NCBI GenBank assembly: GCA_934090735.1
Contig: CAKOJR010000002.1
Location: forward strand, 62,001-126,000
Direction of reading: 5' to 3'
Length of the DNA: 64,000 nucleotides
Origin: an uncultured Bacilli bacterium
GTDB taxonomy: Bacteria; Bacillota_I; Bacilli_A; RF39; UBA660
The position numbers and the translations under genes were made by a program. The notes under the pieces were generated by a model that was given only the letters and a program-made list of their open reading frames with translations, searched no databases and was not told the origin of the DNA. Positions 1 through 6,736 of this stretch are shown here, in pieces; the stretch's first letter is position 1; each line of letters begins with the position of its first letter.

Positions 1-1154
1 CTGGTCTTAAATGGTTTTCCATCAGGGCCATTCATTGTTCCAAAACCAAACCATTCTAAGCTTACATCTTTTGGTACTAAGTTAGTTTTGTACGCTGCTC
101 TAAAGGCTTGAACAAAGTGTAGTTCTTGACGAATATCTGTTAGATAGAAATATTTTTGAGCATTAAATCTTTTAATTCTTGAGTAAAGAGTAGCTAGCTC
201 TGTTGTATCATATAATACTCCACCATTACTTTTAATAAGAATAACTGGTGGCATTTCTTTTTTATCAGTTTCTTCTTTAACATCAATTATAGTTGCTCCA
301 TCGCTAATCTCGGTGTAGTTTCCTTTTTTAAAGTAATCTAGAAGTTCTGGAATGTACTCGTCAGCATCTTTCTCACCTTCATATAAATCGAATGTTGCAT
401 TAAGCATATGATAGATATCTTTGATGTCATCAATAGCTATACTTGTAAAGGCTTCATATAGTTCATAGATGCCTTTTTCTTTACTTTGAAGTTTTCTAGT
501 ATATTCACGTGCTTCTTCCATGTAAGCTTCATCCTCTTTAGCTTTAGAGCTTGCTAATGGATAGATGTCGTATAAGTCTTCTAAACTTACTGGGCTTTCT
601 TTTGGATAGCTTTCTAAATTAGGATTAAAGAAGTCTAAATCTGGATATCTATGTTTAATTTCACAAATGATAAGTCCCATGGGTCTACCCCAGTCACCAA
701 AGTGAACATCACTGATAGTTTTGTAACCTACTGCTTCACATAGTCTTTTTAGAGCTTCACCAATATTTGGACTACGTAGGTGTCCAGCGTGAAGTGCTTT
801 TGCCACATTAGCTCCACCATAATCTAAGAAGATAGTTTCGTCAGTATCAATTTTATATGTATTTATATCAAAATTATTATTTACTTCATTCATGTAATTA
901 ACAAGGAATTCATCACTTAAAGTTAAGTTTACGAAGCCATTTGCATTTGTTACATTTTTAAAGTTTTTGTTGTCTTTTAGTTTTTCAACTATTTCGTCTG
1001 CAATCATTACTGGGCTTTTATGATATACCCGTGCTAGATTGAAAGCTCCATTAAACTGGTAATCGCCTAAATCTGGTCTATTACTTACAGTTACCTTAGC
1101 GTTTTCATATCCTAAATCACTAAGGATTTTTTCAATCTCTAATATTATATTCAT
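1..1154 (-). CDS. argS: Arginyl-tRNA synthetase, 5' part only (gene leaves the window)
   Basis: Charges tRNA-Arg with arginine in the cytoplasm. About 384 codons are visible. The N-terminal Add-1-like domain comes first, the class I HIGH-type motif reads HAGHLRS near residues 122-128, and the KMSK-type loop is just being entered at the window edge (FGTMNGPDGKPFKT). The anticodon-binding C-terminus lies beyond position 1. The ATG is preceded by an AAGGAAGGG ribosome site six bases upstream. The gene stands alone at this end; its promoter side faces the peptide/antisense cassette at 1233-1600. Family identity is firm; only completeness is unknown. Confidence 0.95.
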   Translation of the reverse strand, partial: MNIILEIEKILSDLGYENAKVTVSNRPDLGDYQFNGAFNLARVYHKSPVMIADEIVEKLKDNKNFKNVTNANGFVNLTLSDEFLVNYMNEVNNNFDINTYKIDTDETIFLDYGGANVAKALHAGHLRSPNIGEALKRLCEAVGYKTISDVHFGDWGRPMGLIICEIKHRYPDLDFFNPNLESYPKESPVSLEDLYDIYPLASSKAKEDEAYMEEAREYTRKLQSKEKGIYELYEAFTSIAIDDIKDIYHMLNATFDLYEGEKDADEYIPELLDYFKKGNYTEISDGATIIDVKEETDKKEMPPVILIKSNGGVLYDTTELATLYSRIKRFNAQKYFYLTDIRQELHFVQAFRAAYKTNLVPKDVSLEWFGFGTMNGPDGKPFKT

Positions 1155-1232
1155 AAAAATCCCTTCCTTAAAGATATGATATCATACTTTTATTATAAAG
1201 CAAACCAAAAGTGTGTTTTTTTCTAGATTTTT

Positions 1233-1301
1233 CGCAGATTTTAAAAGTCTGGAAGCTAGGTAAATAAAGGGATTGCAATGGTTTTATGAATGTACTATTA
1301 T
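1233..1301 (+). promoter_or_regulatory. Promoter of peptide cassette copy 1 with upstream palindrome
   Basis: The -35 TTGCAA (1273-1278) and -10 TATTAT (1296-1301) are 17 bases apart. About 20 bases upstream is an inverted repeat, GCAGA-N9-TCTGG, a decayed form of the TTGCAGA-N9-TCTGCAA found at the same place in copies 2 and 3. The palindrome may be a regulator site; that part is inference. Confidence 0.7.
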
Positions 1302-1361
1302 ACCTACTTGAAGAGTACTATGTTAGGCTTCTCCCCTCTTAAAAAGAAGGGAGTGATGTAT

Positions 1362-1451
1362 ATGAAACAGTTAAAATCTATTTTAGATAAGTTAATGTCC
1401 ATAATCATCCTTTTAATTATTTTAAAAGTTATAGTTATAATTTTTAGATAA
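1362..1451 (+). CDS. 29-residue hydrophobic peptide, type I toxin-like, copy 1
   Basis: The peptide begins MKQLKSILDK, followed by a run of Ile, Leu and Val broken by one Lys (SIIILLIILKVIVIIF) and a final Arg, so it is a basic-ended single membrane helix. A GGGAG ribosome site lies 8 bases before the ATG but is paired in a hairpin with CTCCC at 1331-1335. Across the three copies the changes are silent or conservative (L/F, K/R, I/V), which supports translation. Small hydrophobic peptides with a convergent antisense RNA are typical of type I toxin-antitoxin systems (Fst, TxpA, BsrG classes). I do not recognise this family; toxicity is inferred. Confidence 0.75.
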   Translation: MKQLKSILDKLMSIIILLIILKVIVIIFR

Positions 1452-1497
1452 AAAAAAGAAGCTACCTAACATTTTAATGCCTTGTTTAAGTAGCTTC
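1450..1497 (-). terminator. Terminator of the antisense RNA, copy 1
   Basis: The stem GAAGCTAC/GTAGCTTC is followed on the minus strand by an eight-U tract. On the plus strand it has no U tract, so the peptide mRNA should read through it. Confidence 0.75.
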
Positions 1498-1547
1498 ATC
1501 AAGAAATACTTGGAGAAGCCTAACTTTCAGGGGTTAGTACTCTTCCT
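1450..1547 (-). ncRNA. Antisense RNA of cassette copy 1 (candidate antitoxin RNA)
   Basis: A strong minus-strand promoter (TTGTAT at 1578-1583, 18-base spacer, TATAAT at 1554-1559) predicts a start near 1547. The RNA would end at a stem GAAGCTAC/GTAGCTTC (1458-1497) followed by a run of eight U, giving about 95-98 nt. It is fully complementary to the 3' untranslated part of the peptide mRNA. Its 5' part also repeats the sequence of the mRNA leader (GAAGAGTACT and GTTAGGCTTCTCC), so it can compete with the leader for the same 3' arm. Confidence 0.75.
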
Positions 1548-1553
1548 AAATTT

Positions 1554-1583
1554 ATTATACTACAAAGTATTTATTTTATACAA
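1554..1583 (-). promoter_or_regulatory. Antisense promoter, copy 1
   Basis: TTGTAT and TATAAT with an 18-base spacer; the -10 matches consensus exactly. The same promoter is conserved in copies 2 and 3. Confidence 0.75.
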
Positions 1584-1597
1584 GTACTTTTCTTTTT
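1564..1597 (+). terminator. Plus-strand terminator of peptide mRNA, copy 1
   Basis: AAAGTATTT pairs with AAGTACTTT around a nine-base loop, followed by TCTTTTT. In copies 2 and 3 the arms are AAAGAGCTT/AAGTTCTTT: both sides change together, so the stem is supported by covariation. It overlaps the antisense promoter and the stop codon of the DUF362 gene. Confidence 0.65.
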
Positions 1598-2474
1598 AGT
1601 CAATGTTTATAAGTTCATACTCTCTAGATCCTATGCCACGTTTTTCAGCTTCTTCTATAGTATGTAATCCGTTTCGGCTATTTACTCTTTCCATAAAGTG
1701 TTCTTTTCCTGGATCTTCTGAATTTCTTACTAAATCAATAGATGCTTCATCGATAGCAGCTGGATCTAAACTTGCTAGAATACCTATATCTTTTAAACAA
1801 GGGTCTTCAGCAACAGCACAGCAGTCACAGTCAACGCTCATGTTACATAGTACATTAATAAATGCCATGTTACCATTAAAATAATTTACAACACTTGATG
1901 CAGCATCAACCATTGATTCTAGAAATAAATTTTGTTCTGGAACATTATCCCATAGTTCTTCTTGTTTAGTTGTTTTGCCAGCAGTATGAATATAAGCTTT
2001 ACCAGATGAAGAAGCCACACCGATTGATAATTGTTTTAAGGCTCCACCGTAGCCACCCATAGGATGACCTTTAAAGTGTGATAAAACAAGCATACTATCG
2101 TACTTTTCAATATCTTTACCTACATAATTTTTATGAATTACTTTACCATTTGGTATGTTTAGTTCAGTGTCACTTTCAGCATCCATAATGTCAACGTCAA
2201 AATACTTATTCCATCCATGTTTTTCCATTAAAGCTTTATGTTTTTCTGTAGTGTTTCTTGCACCATTATATGCAGTATTGCATTCTACGACTGTCCCATG
2301 AACGTGATTAATTAATTCACGAACAAATTCTGGTTTTAAATAGTTTTGATTTCCGTCTTCTCCAGAATGAAGTTTAACTGCTACGTTACCTTTTAATTCT
2401 TTGCCTAACTCTTCGTAGATTTTAACTAAACTTTCTGGACTTAGGTTTTTTGTAAACAATACTTTTGATTTCAT
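1596..2474 (-). CDS. DUF362 family protein
   Basis: A 292-residue protein recognised as DUF362 by its layout: an N-terminal Rossmann-like part, the HFKGHPMGGYGGALKQLSIG segment near residues 137-156, and a cysteine cluster (VDCDCCAVAEDPC) near 213-225. Many DUF362 proteins carry a 4Fe-4S ferredoxin domain; this one ends without it, so the central Cys cluster is the only likely metal site. Function is unknown in the family. It starts 4 bases after the upstream beta-propeller gene stops, with an AAAGGTGAT ribosome site, so the two form an operon. Confidence 0.75.
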   Translation of the reverse strand: MKSKVLFTKNLSPESLVKIYEELGKELKGNVAVKLHSGEDGNQNYLKPEFVRELINHVHGTVVECNTAYNGARNTTEKHKALMEKHGWNKYFDVDIMDAESDTELNIPNGKVIHKNYVGKDIEKYDSMLVLSHFKGHPMGGYGGALKQLSIGVASSSGKAYIHTAGKTTKQEELWDNVPEQNLFLESMVDAASSVVNYFNGNMAFINVLCNMSVDCDCCAVAEDPCLKDIGILASLDPAAIDEASIDLVRNSEDPGKEHFMERVNSRNGLHTIEEAEKRGIGSREYELINID

Positions 2475-2478
2475 ATAA

Positions 2479-3510
2479 TCACCTTTCTAATTTTTTTATT
2501 AATTTTTTTACCATTTTAGGATTTTTATAATTTGTTTTGTCTCTTTTTAAGTTTGTGATGTCTTCACCATAGGCTAGTCCAACACCTCGTTCAGCAGTAA
2601 TGCCTACTGCACCATAATATAGGTAATATGTGTCATCTAAATAGATCATACTTGATCGGTAAATACCACTATTGTCCCAGTTAAGCGTTCCTCTTTCTGG
2701 TTCTAATATTTTGATTGCATCTTTAAAGTCTGTTCCATTTTCACTTATGGTATAGTATAGGTCCATTTTATTATGATGTTTCCATTTATCATAAGCTACG
2801 GTTATCATTTCATAACCTTTTTCCGTTTTGATAACATCTAAATGCCATGTATCTAGCTTGGTAGGATATCCAAATTTTATTTTGCTTTTATCGGTCCACT
2901 TCATTCCATCCTTGCTTTCAGCATAGGTTATCGTGTTACATATGTTAACGTACCACATTTTGTATATTCCATTATCATAAATGATTGCAGGACTAACATA
3001 ATCTTTTTTATGTCTGTTTTTAGAAAATAAAACTTTCTCCTTATCTGTCCATGTTATACCATCACTGGTCTCCCTTTTATAAATTGTAACACTACCAGTA
3101 ACATCATCAACATAGCGCCAATAGCAAATTATAATATCCTTATCTTTATTATACACTATATGAGCGTCAGAATTATATCTTTTTTTCTTATATTTATTTT
3201 TAACTTCATCTAGACTTTTATTCTGGCCTTTTGGAGCATACCAATTTATTAGGTCGTTAGATACTGCTATATGAGGATTTTCGTAGCCAGAATTACCTCC
3301 TGGGTAAGGGGTGTAACTCATCCAGTATTTATAACCGTTCCACTTTTTATCGAAAGTAATTACTTTTGGATGATATGCCTCATTATCTCCATAAGAACTA
3401 ATTATTTCAAGTTTATATGTTCTTTTTTCATGGTCAAAAATTAGGCCATAGCCTAGTACTAATATTAGAATAATAATTATAATAATATAATATTTTACAA
3501 GCCTTCTCAT
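2479..3510 (-). CDS. Membrane-anchored beta-propeller protein, glycosidase-like fold
   Basis: A short basic N-terminus and one Ile/Leu-rich segment (about residues 8-25) anchor or export it. The rest is built from repeated blades with the pattern S.DG..W.....(V/I), for example SNDLINWYAP, TSDGITWTDKEKVL, SKDGMKWTDKSKI and SENGTDFKDAIKI, as in five-bladed GH43/GH32/GH130-type propellers. Asp residues at blade starts could be catalytic but I cannot assign them. It probably acts on, or binds, a surface or host glycan. It is the first gene of a two-gene operon with the DUF362 gene and is separated from the upstream cluster by a terminator. Confidence 0.6.
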   Translation of the reverse strand: MRRLVKYYIIIIIILILVLGYGLIFDHEKRTYKLEIISSYGDNEAYHPKVITFDKKWNGYKYWMSYTPYPGGNSGYENPHIAVSNDLINWYAPKGQNKSLDEVKNKYKKKRYNSDAHIVYNKDKDIIICYWRYVDDVTGSVTIYKRETSDGITWTDKEKVLFSKNRHKKDYVSPAIIYDNGIYKMWYVNICNTITYAESKDGMKWTDKSKIKFGYPTKLDTWHLDVIKTEKGYEMITVAYDKWKHHNKMDLYYTISENGTDFKDAIKILEPERGTLNWDNSGIYRSSMIYLDDTYYLYYGAVGITAERGVGLAYGEDITNLKRDKTNYKNPKMVKKLIKKLER

Positions 3511-3563
3511 TTTTTCACCATGTTTTTCTTCGCTTAAGATTATAGCACATAAGATATTAAAAC

Positions 3564-3586
3564 AAAAGCACTTCTCGAGTGCTTTT
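3564..3586 (-). terminator. Terminator after the radical SAM cluster
   Basis: Perfect 9-bp stem AAAAGCACT/AGTGCTTTT with a five-base loop between the Tim44-like gene and the next gene; the U tract is partly inside the stem. Confidence 0.65.
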
Positions 3587-3598
3587 TAATAATTATAT

Positions 3599-4609
3599 TT
3601 AATTATCTATTATCCATTCGTTAAGTGGTTCTATTTGCGTACCACAATATCCACATTTTCCTTTTGTAGCGTCTACTGATGCACCACAATTTTGACATTT
3701 AATGAAATTTATACCATTTTTTAGTTCAAAAATGTCCATGTTTACTCTTTTCATATTGTAAGTATCAACTTTATATTCAGATTTTATGTTTCCATTATTG
3801 TATCTTACTATTCTCACATATGCTTTTACTTCAACATTTAATATGGAGTTATTATTGTTTTCAGTAAACTCGTCATAATCTAAGATATCATAGTCGATGA
3901 TATCTTCCTGATTGTAGTATTTTTTTGCCACTTCGTAATTTAGATTATTAAAGAATTTCTTTTTATCAATTTTGGTTCTTTCCCAAAAGGCTTCTTGAAC
4001 GGCTTTTTGATTATCTTTATATTTTTTTATTGGTCCTAATACTATGTAACCATCAATTACATAAAAGAAGTAGTATAGAATTGCAGATAAGATAAAACCA
4101 TAAATAAAGATTTTAGAAATATCGTAGGCGTTAAAGGTTCTTGAAGTTGACCTTATAAAGCTTTCTGCTAATATTAAGCTGAATATTAAATCGATAATAC
4201 CAGTTATAATACGGTATTTATTACTTCTTAGAATTCGGTCATAGTGGTACTTACTTCCTAAATCTTTTTCAGTGTAGTCTAAATTATAATATGTTCCACA
4301 GTATGGACAACCATCAATAAAATTTTGGAGATTAGCTTGCATACCACAGTTAGGACATGTATATGTTTTATCTTCATCTACTGTTATGAATGTGTATTCT
4401 ATTCTTGAATCAAACTGGCTTTCTGTTTTTACTAGTTTATCCTTAATGTAATATTCTTTTTGACATCTAATTCCGTTTCTTATATTATCGTTGTGACTGT
4501 TATTAGTGTTTTTTTCTAAAATTTTATCGCCAACGATGTATTTTGTTTTGATGTTTATGCCATACTTTTTTAATTTATTGTTTTGACTATTATCAGAAAT
4601 TAAAGGCAT
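3599..4609 (-). CDS. Zinc-ribbon membrane protein with Tim44-like domain
   Basis: The protein (336 residues) has a Cys4 ribbon near residues 90-110 (CPNCGMQ...CPYCG), two membrane segments (about 134-154 and 163-186), a soluble part resembling a Tim44-like domain (the segment running AVQEAFWERTKIDKKKFFNNL through the VKAYVRIVRYNNG strand), and a second Cys4 ribbon at the C-terminus (CQNCGASV...CGYCGTQ). Tim44-like domains are small alpha/beta folds also seen in bacterial membrane proteins. It is the last gene of the cluster, starting 11 bases after the Gly/Asn-rich peptide gene. A role in handling or sensing the modified peptide is inference. Confidence 0.6.
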   Translation of the reverse strand: MPLISDNSQNNKLKKYGINIKTKYIVGDKILEKNTNNSHNDNIRNGIRCQKEYYIKDKLVKTESQFDSRIEYTFITVDEDKTYTCPNCGMQANLQNFIDGCPYCGTYYNLDYTEKDLGSKYHYDRILRSNKYRIITGIIDLIFSLILAESFIRSTSRTFNAYDISKIFIYGFILSAILYYFFYVIDGYIVLGPIKKYKDNQKAVQEAFWERTKIDKKKFFNNLNYEVAKKYYNQEDIIDYDILDYDEFTENNNNSILNVEVKAYVRIVRYNNGNIKSEYKVDTYNMKRVNMDIFELKNGINFIKCQNCGASVDATKGKCGYCGTQIEPLNEWIIDN

Positions 4610-4620
4610 AACTGCACTTC

Positions 4621-4995
4621 CTATCTATTATTATTGTTGTTATTGTTATTGTTATTATTATTTGATGATGAGCCCCCATGGTAACCGCCACCTCCAGAGC
4701 CTCTTACAACAGGATTATAATGAGGTATAACTGAAAAATAAGTATTAGTTAATTTAACCCCATCAATTGTGCTGTCGGTGCATATAGCAGGCATTATTTC
4801 TGGAGTTATTCCATCTTGATAATTTAATTTAAGTGTTAAGCCATTTTTGTTTCCAATAACAATTCCATTTTCATTGTTAGCAAGATAATTATATATTTTA
4901 TTTAGATTTTCTTCTGATAGTTGATAATATTTCGTTAAATCGATGCATCTTTTATATCTTATTAACTCTTCATAGGTTTCTGGTTCTTTATTCAT
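4621..4995 (-). CDS. Gly/Asn-rich peptide, candidate substrate of the adjacent radical SAM enzyme
   Basis: A 124-residue protein with an ordered N-terminal part (about 1-95) and a low-complexity tail: RGSGGGGYHGGSSS, then a run of twelve Asn and a final Arg. Its ATG overlaps the stop of the radical SAM gene (ATGA) and has an AAGGAG ribosome site 8 bases upstream, so the two are translationally coupled. A folded leader followed by a Gly/Ser/Asn repeat core is what many radical SAM-modified ribosomal peptides look like. No membrane segment or signal peptide is seen. I do not recognise the family; the substrate role is inferred from position and composition. Confidence 0.55.
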   Translation of the reverse strand: MNKEPETYEELIRYKRCIDLTKYYQLSEENLNKIYNYLANNENGIVIGNKNGLTLKLNYQDGITPEIMPAICTDSTIDGVKLTNTYFSVIPHYNPVVRGSGGGGYHGGSSSNNNNNNNNNNNNR

Positions 4996-6728
4996 TTTTT
5001 AAACTCCTTATCTAAATAGTAGAATTCTATATTTTGAAACGGTAGATTTATTGCTTCGATGTGATAATAAGCGTTATTTTTTTGCTTTAGGTAATGATAA
5101 TCTCTTAGTGATGAAGTTGTGAAAAATATATTATTTGGGTTTTCTTCAGAATAGTATTTCTTATATTCTGCAAGCATATTTGTTAAGTTAATTACATAAT
5201 AATCTTTTGAAACGTTATCATCTAATATACCCTTATATATTTGATTAGTTGCTAAGTGTCTTTGCTTGGTGCGTCCTTCATCTCCATAAGTAACTAGATT
5301 ACCACTAAGAAGCATTATGTATAATGAGTTATTTTCTTGGTAGTCACAAACTTCTTCAATTAAATGTTTTTTCATCAGCAATTCTACTTTATTTTCTGGT
5401 GTTATATAAATTATCTCTCTAGATTTTTTAGTTATTTGAGATGCTAGTTTGTATTCTTTTTCATCAATTTTTAGAATGAAGCTGTCATTATCATATATAT
5501 ATTTAAGATTAGCATCTTTACTTATTATTTCTTCTAAAGATGGATAATCATTTTTGTTTCTAGTTGGAACATATTTGTCTTTATCATCAAGTCGCATATT
5601 TTTTACATATTCGTAAACAAATTCATCATTATATTCATCTTTTTCATAACCACGGTCTTGATACATTTGTTGTTGTAGTTTGCAGGTGTAACTTTTATTT
5701 GTATGGTATGTATTTTTTACAAATGGACAACCAGTTTTGCATAAATAAAGGTATCCACATTTGGTACATTCGTCGTTAAGTGGTTCTTTATTGTGATTTA
5801 GAAAAATTTTATTCTTGGCAGTTGTTAAAATTTCTTCGACTGAATTATCATAGATATTGCCATAATAGTAGTCAGGATTTTTTTGGCCTCTTACGCAGGA
5901 ATATATGTCACCATTTTTTTCAAGAAGGAAAAACTTCTCACCACAGTTATCACAGTTAGTGCAATATTCCGGGCCGAATTCGTCAAACCATGGTCCGTTT
6001 ACGCCTTGATCTAGGTCTGTGCCATCAAACTCTTCATGCATTTTTTTATAAAGCTCTAATTGTTCTTCTTCAGTAAGATGGTGTAGCATACCATTTGAAT
6101 TATAATCAAAACCAATCATAAAATTAAAATCGTTCATATCAAGACAAGTATTTTCATGTAAAAATTTTATATCTTTAATCATATCGTCAAGATGAGCAAA
6201 ATGTTCTTTAAAAATTGTTGCAGATACTTTCTTTTTGTTAGGAATATCTTTTAATAATTCAATATTTTTTAATATTTTATCTAATGTTTTTTGATTTCCT
6301 TTTGTTACTCTATATTTGTCGTGAAGTATTAGGGGCAAATCTAAACTGCCTGATATAGATACATTAAACTCTTTTATTGTTTCTATGTGTTCTTCTAAGT
6401 TATACATGTTAGTTTTAATGTGAGGACTACTAATTTTAAATCCAGCATTAGTAATTATATCTTTATTTACATTGTAGTAGTTGTCTATATATTTAATTAA
6501 TTCATGAAATTCATTTTTAGATAATGTTGTAACTTCTCCACCGTGTAAGGAAATATTAAAAGGAATTACGTTGCTTTCCCGAAATTTATCAATAGCAAAT
6601 TTAAGAGTATTAAGTGAGTTTTTGTCTGTTTTTTCATCTATCGTATTATCTTCTAAATAGCAATACTTGCATCCCATATTGCAGGCCATTGTTGGAACAT
6701 ATAGTAAATGTATAAATTTATAATTCAT
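4992..6728 (-). CDS. Radical SAM protein with SPASM-type auxiliary cluster domain
   Basis: The SAM-binding 4Fe-4S motif is C16-x3-C20-x2-C23 (CNMGCKYC), followed by the SAM-contact motif HGGE at 62-65. Residues about 255-350 hold a SPASM-like set: CTNCDNC, GDIYSCVRG, then CTKCGYLYLCKTGC and a later Cys, enough for two auxiliary clusters. A further 200 residues at the C-terminus match nothing I know. The nearest families are peptide maturases and anaerobic sulfatase maturases, which install thioether or C-C crosslinks or formylglycine. No sulfatase is nearby, and the coupled Gly/Asn-rich gene makes peptide maturation the likelier role. Confidence 0.75.
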   Translation of the reverse strand: MNYKFIHLLYVPTMACNMGCKYCYLEDNTIDEKTDKNSLNTLKFAIDKFRESNVIPFNISLHGGEVTTLSKNEFHELIKYIDNYYNVNKDIITNAGFKISSPHIKTNMYNLEEHIETIKEFNVSISGSLDLPLILHDKYRVTKGNQKTLDKILKNIELLKDIPNKKKVSATIFKEHFAHLDDMIKDIKFLHENTCLDMNDFNFMIGFDYNSNGMLHHLTEEEQLELYKKMHEEFDGTDLDQGVNGPWFDEFGPEYCTNCDNCGEKFFLLEKNGDIYSCVRGQKNPDYYYGNIYDNSVEEILTTAKNKIFLNHNKEPLNDECTKCGYLYLCKTGCPFVKNTYHTNKSYTCKLQQQMYQDRGYEKDEYNDEFVYEYVKNMRLDDKDKYVPTRNKNDYPSLEEIISKDANLKYIYDNDSFILKIDEKEYKLASQITKKSREIIYITPENKVELLMKKHLIEEVCDYQENNSLYIMLLSGNLVTYGDEGRTKQRHLATNQIYKGILDDNVSKDYYVINLTNMLAEYKKYYSEENPNNIFFTTSSLRDYHYLKQKNNAYYHIEAINLPFQNIEFYYLDKEFKK

Positions 6729-6736
6729 GTTGCACC

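Larger units (their letters stand above)
1233..1600 (+). repeat. Peptide/antisense-RNA cassette, copy 1
   Basis: This is one of three related units in the window (others at 56763-57130 and 57134-57500). In order it holds an upstream palindrome, a promoter, a leader with a hairpin over the ribosome site, a 29-codon reading frame, a minus-strand terminator, a 3' arm complementary to the leader, a minus-strand promoter and a plus-strand terminator. It lies between the start of argS and the end of a DUF362 gene. No transposase or target-site duplication is seen. The copy differs from the other two at scattered bases while keeping every element, which suggests selection rather than recent insertion. 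Confidence 0.85.
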
